Assembly (NCBI GenBank): GCA_963818645.1
Contig: CAWFTF010000008.1
Location: 71,121-135,120, forward strand
DNA length: 64,000 nt
Reading direction: 5' to 3'
From: Gp6-AA40 sp963818645
GTDB lineage: Bacteria > Acidobacteriota > Vicinamibacteria > Vicinamibacterales > UBA2999
This document shows, piece after piece, positions 1 through 9,322 of this stretch. Numbering within the stretch: position 1 is the first letter of the stretch; every line of letters begins with the position of its first letter. The notes beneath the pieces were generated by a model. The model was not told where the DNA came from. It searched no databases and was given only the letters and a program-made list of their open reading frames with translations. A program made the translations under genes and the position numbers.

Positions 1-894
1 GATCTACGGCCGCTGCTCATGGAAGCGGGACGTCTGCTCACCGAGAAGGAAGCCGAGCGGCGTGTGCTCGTCCTCGAGAACCCTGGACTTCGCGGCAAGT
101 CTCGCGTGACCGGCAGCCTCTACATCGGTCTTCAGTTGATCCTTCCGGGCGAGACCGCGCGCTGTCATCGTCATGCGACGTCGGCGCTCCGATTCGTGCT
201 CGAGGGGAGCGGAGCGTACACTGCGGTCGAGGGTGAACGGACGACGATGAACCCGGGGGACTTCATCCTGACGCCTTCGTGGACGTACCACGATCACGGC
301 AATCCGAGTGACGGCCCGATGGTCTGGCTGGACGGTCTCGACATTCCGATCGTCAACCTGTTCGACACGAGCTTCGCCGAGCACTACCCGGGAGAGGTTC
401 AGCCGAACACGATCGCGTACGGCGATTCACTCGCTCGATACGGCGCGAACATGCTGCCTGTGGACTACTCACCGACGCGGCCTTCGTCGCCGATCTTCAA
501 CTACCCGTATGAGCGCAGCCGTCAGGCGCTCGAGCAGTTGAAGCGGAACGGCGCACCGCATCCCAGTCACGGGATCAAGATGCGATTCGTGAATCCGGTG
601 TCGGGCGGATACACCATGCCGACGATCGGCGCGTTCATGCAATTGCTGCCGGCGGGGTTCAGCGGCGTGGCGTATCGTCAAACCGACGCCACGATCTACG
701 TCGTCGTCGAAGGACAGGGGCGAACGCGCATCGGCGATCAGGTGTTCGAGTGGCGTCCACGCGACATCTTCGTGACGCCGTCGTGGGCGCCGGTTGCGCA
801 CGAGGCGCAGTCGGAGGCCGTGCTCTTCAGCCTGTCCGATCGTCCCGCGCAGCAAGCACTTGGCTTGTGGCGCGAGCAGGTTCCATTGAAATGA
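1..894 (+). CDS. Gentisate 1,2-dioxygenase-like double-cupin protein, 5' end cut by the window
   Basis: Predicted cytosolic Fe(II) ring-cleavage dioxygenase of the gentisate/1-hydroxy-2-naphthoate family. The frame is open to base 1, so the true start lies outside; the ATG at 19 is probably internal, because the residues before it (LRPLL) fit the family. A first cupin has the metal-type histidines in ARCHRHATS and YHDHGN (about residues 48-94 from the ATG at 19) and the loop FVLEGSGAYT. A second cupin covers roughly residues 205-285 (VVVEGQGRTRIGDQVF). The stop TGA overlaps the next start (ATGA at 891-894), so it heads a translationally coupled operon. The substrate could be another hydroxylated aromatic acid. 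The family call is firm, the substrate is inferred. Confidence 0.85.
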   Translation, partial: DLRPLLMEAGRLLTEKEAERRVLVLENPGLRGKSRVTGSLYIGLQLILPGETARCHRHATSALRFVLEGSGAYTAVEGERTTMNPGDFILTPSWTYHDHGNPSDGPMVWLDGLDIPIVNLFDTSFAEHYPGEVQPNTIAYGDSLARYGANMLPVDYSPTRPSSPIFNYPYERSRQALEQLKRNGAPHPSHGIKMRFVNPVSGGYTMPTIGAFMQLLPAGFSGVAYRQTDATIYVVVEGQGRTRIGDQVFEWRPRDIFVTPSWAPVAHEAQSEAVLFSLSDRPAQQALGLWREQVPLK

Positions 895-1775
895 CTCAAC
901 TCCCAACGTCCAACTCCCAACTCCCAAGATACCTGGCGCGAATCGTAACCCTGGCGCTTATCGCGCTGGCGGTCGGAATCGCACCAGCTGCCGCGCAGGT
1001 GGATTTCTCCGGCGAATGGGCGCCGCGCTTCTGGGAGGACCAGCCCGAGCGCGTGCCCGGTCCTGAGCTTGGCGACTACCTGGGTATTCCGATCAGCGAC
1101 GCTGCAAGGCTGCGCGCCGAGTCGTGGGACGCGTCGATTCAGACGCTGCCTGAGTGGCAGTGCCGGCCGCACTCGGCCGATTACATCTGGCGCGGCCCGT
1201 CACCGCTGAGAATCTCGAAGGAAGTCGATCCCGTCTCGCGCGAGATCGTCGCGTTTCACGCCGAGTGGCTTCGCTCCGTCGATCGAGCGGTGTTTCTGGA
1301 TGGCCGTCCGCATCCTCCCGCCGATGCACTGCATACGTGGGCGGGCTTCTCGACCGCCAGGTGGGATGGCGACATCCTGACCGTCACCGTGACGCACCTG
1401 AAGGAAGGCTACCTCCGGCGCAACGGTCTTCCGCGCAGCGACAAGGCCACGTTGACCGAGCACTGGATTCGCAACGGCGACTTCCTCACGGTCGTCACGA
1501 TCGTGAACGATCCCGTCTACCTGACGGAGCCCTTCATCAGAACCACCGACTACGAACTGAGCCTCACACAGCAGGTGCCGCCCTATCCCTGCGGCGTCGT
1601 GCAGGAAATCGATCGAGGAGAAGGGGAGGTTCCGCACTATCTGCCGGGCACCAATCCCTACACGAAGGAGTTCGCCGTCAAGCATGGCCTGCCGATCGAA
1701 GCGACTCGCGGCGGTGCGGCCACGATGTATCCAGACTTCAAAGAGAAACTGAAGACACTGCCGCCCGCAAAATAG
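891..1775 (+). CDS. Secreted protein of the D-L/F-x-G-x-W family
   Basis: Unknown function. The start is the ATG at 891 that overlaps the upstream stop; no other start exists before the hydrophobic segment. The first codons are written by a heptamer array (897-927), giving the odd N-terminus MTQLPTSNSQLP, followed by a signal-peptide core (VTLALIALAVG) and cleavage site AAAQ. The mature protein opens with VDFSGEW and contains EGYLRRNGLPRS, also seen almost unchanged in the gene at 2909 (GYLRRNGVPYS). Sister genes lie at 2909, 9323 and 50741. Known family members are common in Acidobacteriota and unassigned. The context of aromatic dioxygenase, MBL hydrolase, cytochrome and quinoprotein suggests an extracytoplasmic catabolic operon, which is inference. 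Confidence 0.8.
   Translation: MTQLPTSNSQLPRYLARIVTLALIALAVGIAPAAAQVDFSGEWAPRFWEDQPERVPGPELGDYLGIPISDAARLRAESWDASIQTLPEWQCRPHSADYIWRGPSPLRISKEVDPVSREIVAFHAEWLRSVDRAVFLDGRPHPPADALHTWAGFSTARWDGDILTVTVTHLKEGYLRRNGLPRSDKATLTEHWIRNGDFLTVVTIVNDPVYLTEPFIRTTDYELSLTQQVPPYPCGVVQEIDRGEGEVPHYLPGTNPYTKEFAVKHGLPIEATRGGAATMYPDFKEKLKTLPPAK
897..927. repeat. Heptamer array A (CAACTCC type), coding
   Basis: About 4.4 tandem copies of CAACTCC with one variant (CAACGTC). It starts three bases after the stop of the cupin gene and is read in frame as the N-terminus of the secreted protein that starts at 891. It shares CCAACTCCCAACTC with array D. Confidence 0.9.
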
Positions 1776-1786
1776 CCGGAGCCGAC

Positions 1787-2912
1787 ATGCCCGCACAGGT
1801 CGTTGCCACGTTGCCCCGCGCCTGGTTGTTGCTGACCGTTCTCACCGCTCTCGCCGTCGCCGCGCCGTCCGTTCCTATTGCAGCGCAGCAGGCTCCATCG
1901 AGTGAGATTCAGGTGCTGCCGGTTCGCGGCAACATTTACATGCTGCAGGGTGCTGGCGCGAACATCACCGTGTCCATTGGACGCGACGGTGTGCTGATGG
2001 TGGACAGCGGTCTGGCGTCGATGGGCGATCAGGTGCTTGCAACGATTCGTCGCTTGCAGAATCAGATCGATCTCGGGGACAAGCCGCTCGGATGGGGAGC
2101 GGAGACGCGATCGAGTATCGCGGACAGGAACATCGAGACTCCCGCCAAGCCAATCCGCTACATCATCAACACCCATGTGCATTCGGATCACGTCGGCGCG
2201 AACCAATTGCTCCGGCGCTCAGGGATGACGTTCACGGGCGGCAATGTCACGGGCAACATCTCCGACGCCACCGAAGGCGCGGCCATCATGGCGCACGAGG
2301 CGGTACTCACGCGGATGACGTCGACCGCAGGTGGTGCGACGCCTGTCGCCCGCGGATGCGCAGCCGACCGACACCTACTACACCGACACGATGAAGCTCA
2401 GTCACTTCTTCAACGGCGAAGGAGTGCAGCTCATTCATCAGGCGTCCGCGCACACCGACGGCGATACGCTGGTCTGGTTTCGCGGGTCTGACGTGATCGC
2501 GGCTGGTGACGTGTTTTCTACAACGAGCTATCCGGTCATCGACGTGAAACAAGGTGGCTCGATTAACGGCGTCGTCGAAGGGTTGAACCGGATTCTGCGG
2601 CTCTGCATCGCCGAGTTCCGCACCGAGGGCGGCACGCTCGTCATTCCCGGTCACGGGCGCCTGAGTGACTCGGCAGACGTGGCTTACTACCGCGACATGG
2701 TCACGATCATTCGCGACCGCGTGAGTGCGATGGTCGGAAGGGGTCTGACCCTCGAGCAGGTCAAGGCGTCGAAGCCGACGGCGGACTACGAACCTCGCTA
2801 CGGCGCGACGAATGGTGCATGGACGACGGATCAGTTCATCGCGGCGGCTTATGAGTCGCTCGGTGGAGGAAAGACAACAGCGCCGAAGACCGCGCCGGGG
2901 CGATCGAAGTGA
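1787..2912 (+). CDS. Secreted metallo-beta-lactamase-fold hydrolase (frame break near 2345)
   Basis: Zinc-dependent MBL-fold hydrolase predicted to act outside the cytoplasm. It starts at the ATG at 1787 with a signal peptide ending near PIAAQQ. The metal motif HVHSDHVG (HxHxDH) is clear, and the later ligands appear as AAGDVF and PGHGRLSD. The reading frame changes by one extra base around 2340-2350: the first part ends in TSTAGGATPV and the second continues LSPADAQPTDTYY. The length with one base removed is 374 residues, normal for the family. The stop overlaps the next GTG (2909). The substrate is unknown. It belongs to the operon from the cupin to the PQQ dehydrogenase. The break is probably a sequence error because both halves are conserved. 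Confidence 0.8.
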
Positions 2913-3676
2913 AGTCGCACGAACGTCATTTGGCGATACGGATCTCGATCGTCGTCGTGTGTCTCGCGAGTGTGGCGCCTTTAGCGGCGCAGCGCGGCCA
3001 GGGACGGCAGGGTGGCGCGCCATCCGCGCGGGCGTCGGCGCCAGTCGATCTCACCGGCATGTGGGTCTCGATCGTCACGGAAGACTGGCGTTGGCGCATG
3101 CGCACGCCACCGAAGGGCGACTACGCAAGCCTTCCGCTCACCGACGCCGCGGTCAAAGTAGCCGATAGTTGGGATCCGGCGCGCGACGCGGCAGCCGGCG
3201 AACAGTGCCGGCCGTTCGGTGGCGCGGCGATTATGCGAGTGCCCGGCCGCATCCGTATCAGCTGGAACGACGACACCAGTATCAAAGTGGAAACTGAGGC
3301 AGGGACACAGACGCGTGCGTTCGCATTTGGCTCGGCTCCAGCCGCCGAACCGAGTTGGCAAGGCGTCTCAGTGGCCAACTGGCAGGTAGCGGGCGGCGGT
3401 GGACGTCGCGGCGGCGGTCCTCCACGAGGCGGTTCCCTGCGCGTCGTGACGACGAACCTGCGGCCCGGATACCTGCGGAGAAACGGCGTTCCCTACAGCG
3501 CAAACGCCCGCGTCACCGAGTACTACAATCGCGTCAACGAGCCGAACGGCGATTCCTGGCTCATCGTGACGACGATGGTTGAGGACCCGCAGTATCTGAA
3601 CGCCCGGTTCGTGACGAGTTCGCACTTCAAGAAGATCCCGGACGACTCGCCCTGGAAGCCCACGCCATGCGACTAG
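2909..3676 (+). CDS. Secreted protein of the D-L/F-x-G-x-W family
   Basis: Unknown function. The GTG start at 2909 overlaps the preceding stop (GTGA). The signal peptide (ISIVVVCLASVAPLAAQ) is followed by a Gly/Arg/Ala-rich linker and the family motif VDLTGMW. A second glycine/arginine-rich stretch occurs in the middle (GGGGRRGGGPPRGGS). The segment LRPGYLRRNGVPYS matches the paralogue at 891. The C-terminus overlaps the cytochrome gene by 10 nt. Two related secreted proteins in a single operon suggest a common substrate or partner, possibly a complex with the neighbouring cytochrome and quinoprotein, but nothing in the sequence proves this. Confidence 0.75.
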   Translation: MKSHERHLAIRISIVVVCLASVAPLAAQRGQGRQGGAPSARASAPVDLTGMWVSIVTEDWRWRMRTPPKGDYASLPLTDAAVKVADSWDPARDAAAGEQCRPFGGAAIMRVPGRIRISWNDDTSIKVETEAGTQTRAFAFGSAPAAEPSWQGVSVANWQVAGGGGRRGGGPPRGGSLRVVTTNLRPGYLRRNGVPYSANARVTEYYNRVNEPNGDSWLIVTTMVEDPQYLNARFVTSSHFKKIPDDSPWKPTPCD

Positions 3677-4449
3677 CCTTGCTGAGTCTGGTGATCGCGT
3701 TCGCGATGCCGGTCGTGTCGGCTGCGCAAAACGCTACCGATGTCGCCGAAGGGAAGAAACTCTTCGGCGGCTTGTGCGTCACCTGCCACGGCTTCGACGG
3801 AACCGGTGGCGCCGGGCCTCCACTCAATCGGCCACGGCTGCTCTCGGCCCCCGACGATGCGTCGCTGCGCAACATCATCGCGGAAGGGATTCCCAACCGC
3901 GGCATGCCGAGAGTCCGTCGCGTCACCGATGATGAGATGCGTCAACTCGTGTCATATGTGCGGTCGATTGGAAAGATCGCACGCCCCGCTGTGCGCGGCG
4001 ACGCTGCACGCGGCGGGCAGTTGTACGCCAAGCTCGGATGCGCCGGCTGTCATATCGTGAATGGGGCCGGCGGCAGCCTTGGCCCCGAGCTGACCAGCAT
4101 CGGATGGATTCGCGGACCCGAGTACCTGCGCCAGGCGGTGCTCGAGCCGGCGGCACGCCTGCCACAAGGGAACCTGCCGATTCCCGCGCGTGGTTACAAC
4201 GAATTCCTCCCGGTGACGATCGTCACGAAGGATGGCGCGGAGGTGCGCGGGATTCGTCTGAACGAGGACGTCTTCACGATTCAGATCCGCGACTTAGCGG
4301 GGAAGTTCCACTCGGTGCGGAAGAGCGATGCTGCAGTCATTCGAAAGGAAATCGGAGCCAGCTTGATGCCGAGCTATGCCAATCGGCTCGCCGGCGGTGA
4401 GATTGACGACCTTGTCGCGTATCTGTCGAGGCTCGGAGGGGCGCTGTGA
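3667..4449 (+). CDS. Periplasmic diheme cytochrome c
   Basis: Electron carrier with two c-type heme sites, CVTCH (about residue 37) and CAGCH (about residue 125), each in its own small cytochrome fold, after a signal peptide (MRLALLSLVIAFAMPVVSAAQ). Likely distal methionines are in GIPNRGMPRV and ASLMPSY. Between the second heme and the C-terminus is a segment (PVTIVTKDGAEVRGIRLNED) like that found after the heme in cytochromes associated with PQQ or membrane-bound dehydrogenases. It overlaps the upstream gene by 10 nt, and the downstream quinoprotein starts at an overlapping GTGA. The natural reading is that it accepts electrons from that quinoprotein; this is inferred from context. Confidence 0.88.
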   Translation: MRLALLSLVIAFAMPVVSAAQNATDVAEGKKLFGGLCVTCHGFDGTGGAGPPLNRPRLLSAPDDASLRNIIAEGIPNRGMPRVRRVTDDEMRQLVSYVRSIGKIARPAVRGDAARGGQLYAKLGCAGCHIVNGAGGSLGPELTSIGWIRGPEYLRQAVLEPAARLPQGNLPIPARGYNEFLPVTIVTKDGAEVRGIRLNEDVFTIQIRDLAGKFHSVRKSDAAVIRKEIGASLMPSYANRLAGGEIDDLVAYLSRLGGAL

Positions 4450-6102
4450 CCACACAAACCGGGATTCGGGATTCGGGACTCGGGATTCGGGATTCGGGAC
4501 TCGGGATTCGGGTCCGGCTCGGGGCCGACCGTCCTCCTCCTGGTTGCGTTCGCCGTCTCGGTGCACGCACAGGTGCCGTACGAGCGGCTGCTCAAGGCCG
4601 AGAGCGATCCGCAGAACTGGATGACGTACGCCGGGTCCTACAAGTCGCATCGCTACTCGGTGCTCGATCAGATCAATCGCAAGAACGTGGCGTCGCTGAA
4701 GCTGGCGTGGGCGTATCAGATTCAACGGGCCGGCATCGTCGAGACGTCGCCGCTCGTCGTCGACGGCGTCATGTATCTAACGGAGCCGCCGAGCACGGTA
4801 ACTGCGCTCGACGTGCGTAGCGGCCGGCCGCTCTGGACGTACTCGCCCAATATTCCGCCCGACGTCATCGTCATCGGATCGCCGCCAGTGAATCGGGGCG
4901 TCGCGATTCTCGACGATCTCGTCTATGTCGGGACCGTGCACGGTCACCTGATTGCGCTCGACTCGAAGTCGGGCACGGTTCGCTGGGACATCACGGTCGG
5001 CGACAACAAGTCCGGCTACTACCTGACGCTCGCGCCGCTCGCGCTCGACGGGAAGATCGTCGTCGGCGTCTCGGGTGCGGAGACCGGCATCCGCGGCTTC
5101 ATCGACGCGTACGACGCCAAAACGGGGAAGCTCACATGGCGCACGTACACAATCCCCGCGCCGGGTGAACCAGGCTTCGAGACGTGGGGCAAGGGCAACG
5201 GCTGGCAGACCGGAGGCGGCTCGACCTGGCTGACCGGCTCGTTCGATCCCGAACTGAACCTTCTCTATTGGGCGACCGGCAATCCCGCGCCTGACTGGAA
5301 CGCGGACAATCGCCCGGGCGACAACCTCTACACCGACTCTGTGCTCGCGCTCGATCCCTCCACTGGAAAGATCAAGTGGCACTTCCAGTTCACGCCTGAG
5401 GACGTGCACGACTGGGACTCGAACGAGACGATGATCCTCTTCGAGGCGCAGATCGGCGGACGCGAAAGAAAGCTGCTCGCGCAGGCGAATCGCAACGGGT
5501 TCTACTATGTGCTCGATCGAGCCACTGGAGAGTTCCTGACAGGTGTACCGTACGCCAAACAGACGTGGGCAGACGGCCTCGACGCGAAGGGGCGCCCGAT
5601 TCGCAAGAAGGGAATCTCACCGAGCCTCGAGGGGACGCTGGTCTTCCCTAACATCGGGGGCGCGGCCAACTGGTTCAGCCCGAGCTATAGCCCTCAGACG
5701 AAGCTGTTCTATCAGGCCGCGCGCGAGATGGGCACGGTCTACTTCAAGGGAGCGGCCGAGTACAAGCCAGGTACCGCGTTCACCGGCGGTGGCGGCCGTC
5801 ACGTCCAGGGTGACGACGCGTCCGGCGCGATCCGGGCGCTCGACGCGACGACCGGAAAGATGAGATGGGAGTTCCCACTGCTGTCTCCCGGTTATACCAG
5901 TCTGCTGTCGACGGCGGGCGGCCTCGTCTTCGGTGGATCGGAAGAGGGCAACTTCTTCGCGCTCGATGCCGAGACGGGAAAGCCGCTCTGGGATACACAA
6001 ATCGGCGGCGCTGTGCGCGGCATTCCGATGTCATATGCTGTTGACGGCAAGCAGTACATCGCCATTGCTGCTGGGTTTACGTTGTTCGTCTTTGCGTTGT
6101 AA
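4446..6102 (+). CDS. Secreted PQQ-dependent dehydrogenase, start out of frame through a heptamer array
   Basis: Eight-bladed quinoprotein of the PQQ alcohol/glucose dehydrogenase type, with repeated blade motifs (SKSGTVRWD, AKTGKLTW, PSTGKIKWH, ETGKPLWD) and the family segments PGDNLYTDS and HDWDSNET. It has no fused cytochrome domain; the diheme protein upstream probably serves. The coupled start GTG (4446, in GTGA) opens a frame that enters heptamer array B, but the signal-peptide core TVLLLVAFAVSVHAQ lies in the +1 frame, which has no ATG, GTG or TTG between the upstream stop and the core. As written the protein cannot be exported from the GTG. Loss of one 7-nt unit would restore the frame. 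A GTG at 4561 would give only the mature part. Confidence 0.82.
4460..4512. repeat. Heptamer array B (CGGGATT/CGGGACT), at a start codon
   Basis: About 7.5 tandem heptamers: CGGGATT twice, CGGGACT, CGGGATT twice, CGGGACT, CGGGATT, then a decayed unit. It lies ten bases after the cytochrome stop, between the GTG and the signal-peptide core of the quinoprotein. It shares a 19-base stretch with array K at 58565. Confidence 0.95.
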
Positions 6103-6179
6103 TGCAAGATGCAAAATTCAAAATGCAAACGATGCAATTTGCATTGCTTTTGCCTTTTGCCTTTTGCATTTTGAATTAC
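6102..6179. repeat. Heptamer array C, inverted, after the quinoprotein stop
   Basis: Left arm units ATGCAAG, ATGCAAA, ATTCAAA, ATGCAAA; right arm units GCTTTTG-type and GCATTTTG. The arms are complementary, so the transcript can fold as a long A/T-rich hairpin directly at the stop codon (TAA 6100-6102). The last 18 bases of its right arm recur exactly in array I (53 kb). It may act as a terminator. Confidence 0.9.
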
Positions 6180-6189
6180 GAGTATCAGC

Positions 6190-6855
6190 GTGCTTAAAGC
6201 CGTCGAATCTCTCACGCGCCTTCGTGAAGGCAACCGCCGATTCGTAGCCGGTGAATCCTTGAATGCCGCGCTCTCGAACAGCGCGCGCCGTGAGGCGCTC
6301 GTCGCGGGGCAGGAGCCGTTTGCGATCATCCTCGGCTGCTCTGATTCGCGTGTGCCTGCAGAGCTCGTCTTCGATCAGAGCTTCGGTGATCTCTTCGTCA
6401 TCCGCGTGGCGGGGAACATCGTCGCGCCCTCGCAGGTCGGGAGCGTCGAGTTTGCCGCATCTCGTTACGGGACGCGACTGGTCGTCGTCATGGGGCACTC
6501 TCAGTGTGGTGCCATCCTTGCCACGCTCGAAGAACTGCAAGGCGGGGCGACGAATCAGTCCGGCAACCTCCGGTCCATCGTCGATCGCGTTCGCCCATCG
6601 GTCGAGACGTTGCTCTCGGGCAGGCGGCAGCAAAGTGCCGACGATCTCGTCCGTGACGCGGTGCGCGCGAACGTCCGCGTGTCGGTCAACCATTTACGGC
6701 ACGGGTCCGAGTTGCTCGAGAAGCTGATTCAGGAGACCGGCCTTCTGGTGGTTGGCGCCGAGTATTCGCTCGAGACCGGCGTGGTCGATTTCTTCGAGAA
6801 CGTTCCCGAATCTGCGCAGCAGGGCCTATTCGGCACAGTGGGGCTTCGTATCTGA
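6190..6855 (+). CDS. Beta-class carbonic anhydrase
   Basis: Interconverts CO2 and bicarbonate with a zinc ion. The zinc ligands are visible as Cys in GCSDSRVP (with the Asp-Arg pair) and His/Cys in GHSQCGA, in the usual beta-class order. At 221 residues the length is normal and there is no signal peptide, so it is cytosolic. The chosen start is the GTG at 6190 (MLKAVESL), as no better start lies between array C and the conserved helix LTRLREGNRRFV. It stands alone after a strong repeat hairpin, so it probably has its own transcript. The call is secure. Confidence 0.92.
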   Translation: MLKAVESLTRLREGNRRFVAGESLNAALSNSARREALVAGQEPFAIILGCSDSRVPAELVFDQSFGDLFVIRVAGNIVAPSQVGSVEFAASRYGTRLVVVMGHSQCGAILATLEELQGGATNQSGNLRSIVDRVRPSVETLLSGRRQQSADDLVRDAVRANVRVSVNHLRHGSELLEKLIQETGLLVVGAEYSLETGVVDFFENVPESAQQGLFGTVGLRI

Positions 6856-6910
6856 GCGAGTTCCGCGTCCGCTGCTGGTGCCCCCCTGAAGATCTGCCGA
6901 CAAGCAGGGA

Positions 6911-9082
6911 GTGCCTGTACTGTTTGCGGGTGTTCTATTCCTGAACGCGTTCCTGCTGTTCTGGGTCCAGCCGCTCTTCGCCAGGATGGTGTTGCCAGTC
7001 CTGGGTGGTTCCCCCTCGGTCTGGACGACATGCATGCTGTTCTTCCAGGCTGCGTTGTTGGTCGGCTATGCGTACGGTCACGCAGGGCTGCGATGGTTCG
7101 GGATCAGGCGACAGGCCGCGATCCACAGCGTGATCGTCTGGATTCCGCTGCTCCTGTTGCCCATTGAGGTGACGCAGGTCGGTGCCGCACTTGCGACGCA
7201 AGAGCCCATCACCTGGCTCCTGACCATCGTCGCCACGACCGTCGGTCTGCCGTTCGTGGTGCTGGCTTCAACCGCACCCCTGTTACAACGTTGGTTCTCG
7301 GCCGCAAGCCGCGGCGCGTCGGATCCCTACTGGCTGTACGCCGCCAGCAATGCCGGCAGTCTCGTGGCGCTGCTTGCATTTCCGATGTTGTTCGAGCCAT
7401 TGCTCCCCGCTCAGGCGCAGGCATCCATCTGGAAGATCAGTTACGGCATCGTCGCAGCGCTGTTGACGACGTGTGCGCTCATCGTAATTCGGCGCGGCCC
7501 CGCCACGGCGCCATTGATTCGCGCGCAAGACGAGGAGACATCGGCCGACGTGAAGCCTTCGGCTCGTACGCGGATCCAATGGCTGGCGTTGTCGTTCGCG
7601 CCATCGACACTCATGCTCGGCGTGACCACGTACATCTCGACAGATGTCGCGGCCGTTCCGCTTCTGTGGGTGTTGCCGCTGTCTTGTTATCTGCTCACGT
7701 TCATCGTTGCGTTCGGTTGGTTCTCGGAGGCCGCCTACTCGTTCACGAGGCGCATGCTGCCGCGGGTGCTGCTGCCGCTGATGTTCGTGGTCCTCATCAG
7801 TCTCCCTGTGCAGATGTGGATCACGATTCCGCTTCACATCGCCACGTTCATCGTGCTCGCGCTGCTGTGTCACGGCGAGCTCGCGCGAAATCGTCCAGGG
7901 ATCGGGCACCTTACTGAGTTCTATTTGTGGCTGGCCGCCGGTGGTGTTTTAGGCGGTGTCTTCAACACGCTGATCGCCCCGCAGATCTTTACGTCGGTGG
8001 CTGAATATCCGATTGCGATCGCCGTGGCATGTCTGCTGTGTGTATCCCGCGAACAGCTCGTCGAGACCGTGTCCAATCCGCGGCGGCTGGCGAGGCCGGC
8101 TCTGGCTGTGGCGATGGCTGCGGCGCTGCTGGTTGGTGGACGGCTCACCACCGTTCCGTCGGTTCCGATACTGGCGCTTCTCGGCGCCCCGGTCATCATG
8201 TGCATGAGCGTCGCGAAGGACAGTGCGCGGTTCGCTTTGACGATCGCCGGCCTGCTCGCTGCGCTGCTGCTGGGGAACGCGGTTGCGCCCGTGGAAGGTG
8301 GTCACGTCTGGTACGCAGATAGAACGTTCTTTGGTGTCTATCGCGTACGAACGGATGCCGCCAACCATCTCGTCTCACTCGCGCATGGGACAACCACGCA
8401 CGGAGCGCAAGTGGCCGGCGACAAGAATCCCGAGCCGTTGACCTACTACCATCGCCAAAGTCCGATTGGACAGCTGTTCGCCACGCTCGGACCATCAGCA
8501 CGATCAGTGGGTGTCATCGGGCTTGGCGCAGGAACGCTTGCGGCGTACGTGCAGCCTGGCGCGTCATGGAGTTTCTACGAGATCGATGCGGCGGTGGAAC
8601 GGATCGCGCGCGATGCTCGGTACTTTCACTATCTCGAGCGGTGCGGATCGCAGTGTTCCGTCATCCTCGGGGATGCACGGCTGACGCTTGCGCAGCATGA
8701 GGGGTCGCACGACGTACTCGTGCTCGATGCGTTCAGTTCCGATGCGATTCCAATGCACTTGCTGACGACCGAGGCGTTGCAGACGTACGAATCACGACTG
8801 GCACCGGACGGCATCCTGGCGTTCCACATCTCGAATCGCCACATCCACCTGCGCCCCGTGGTCGCGAGACTCGCGCGCGACCGCCGTCTGATAGCGCTGG
8901 TGCAGCTCGATCCCACTGTCGACATGACGCGCGGCTACACGGCATCTGACTGGGTGCTGATGGCCCGGAATCCGGCTGCACTTGAAAGGTTCAGGCGGGA
9001 TTCACGATGGAAGCCGCTCGAAGCCGACGCGAAACGCGCCTGGTCTGACGACTTCTCGAATATCTGGACTGAGCTGCGCTAA
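6911..9082 (+). CDS. Polytopic membrane protein with a spermidine-synthase-like C-terminal domain
   Basis: A 723-residue protein. The first ~490 residues are about a dozen hydrophobic segments (for example VLFAGVLFLNAFLLFWV), and the rest is a soluble aminopropyltransferase/methyltransferase-like Rossmann domain with VGVIGLGAGTLAAY, the acidic ligand YEIDAAVERI and LVLDAFSSDAIPMHLLT. Members of this fused family are widely annotated as spermidine synthase-like, but the true substrate is not known. The GTG at 6911 sits directly after AGGGAG, which is tight for a ribosome binding site. No operon partner is obvious; it is followed by 240 nt without a convincing gene. Confidence 0.8.
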   Translation: MPVLFAGVLFLNAFLLFWVQPLFARMVLPVLGGSPSVWTTCMLFFQAALLVGYAYGHAGLRWFGIRRQAAIHSVIVWIPLLLLPIEVTQVGAALATQEPITWLLTIVATTVGLPFVVLASTAPLLQRWFSAASRGASDPYWLYAASNAGSLVALLAFPMLFEPLLPAQAQASIWKISYGIVAALLTTCALIVIRRGPATAPLIRAQDEETSADVKPSARTRIQWLALSFAPSTLMLGVTTYISTDVAAVPLLWVLPLSCYLLTFIVAFGWFSEAAYSFTRRMLPRVLLPLMFVVLISLPVQMWITIPLHIATFIVLALLCHGELARNRPGIGHLTEFYLWLAAGGVLGGVFNTLIAPQIFTSVAEYPIAIAVACLLCVSREQLVETVSNPRRLARPALAVAMAAALLVGGRLTTVPSVPILALLGAPVIMCMSVAKDSARFALTIAGLLAALLLGNAVAPVEGGHVWYADRTFFGVYRVRTDAANHLVSLAHGTTTHGAQVAGDKNPEPLTYYHRQSPIGQLFATLGPSARSVGVIGLGAGTLAAYVQPGASWSFYEIDAAVERIARDARYFHYLERCGSQCSVILGDARLTLAQHEGSHDVLVLDAFSSDAIPMHLLTTEALQTYESRLAPDGILAFHISNRHIHLRPVVARLARDRRLIALVQLDPTVDMTRGYTASDWVLMARNPAALERFRRDSRWKPLEADAKRAWSDDFSNIWTELR

Positions 9083-9322
9083 GCGTAGTCCGCTTCGCTC
9101 TTCGAACGAGCTCGGCCGTACCTCAGCAAATTCCATCCTCCGCAGCTTTTGTGCAAATCCTTGCTGGAGTCCACGGCGACGGCTGCGCGAACGTTGCAGC
9201 ACACGATTTCGACCCTTGCTGTGCGCGAATGAGTCGGGCGGGCGCGGGGGCGCGGACCGGGCCGCTAAAGCTTTACGTATAACGGCTTGCTGGCTGTAAG
9301 ATCTCCGCGGAGGCGGGTTTCC

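Noticed and set aside
9083..9322. A gene or mobile remnant between the membrane spermidine-synthase-like gene and the secreted paralogue
   Set aside because: Open frames there have no good starts or family features; nothing beyond a possible decayed fragment can be supported.
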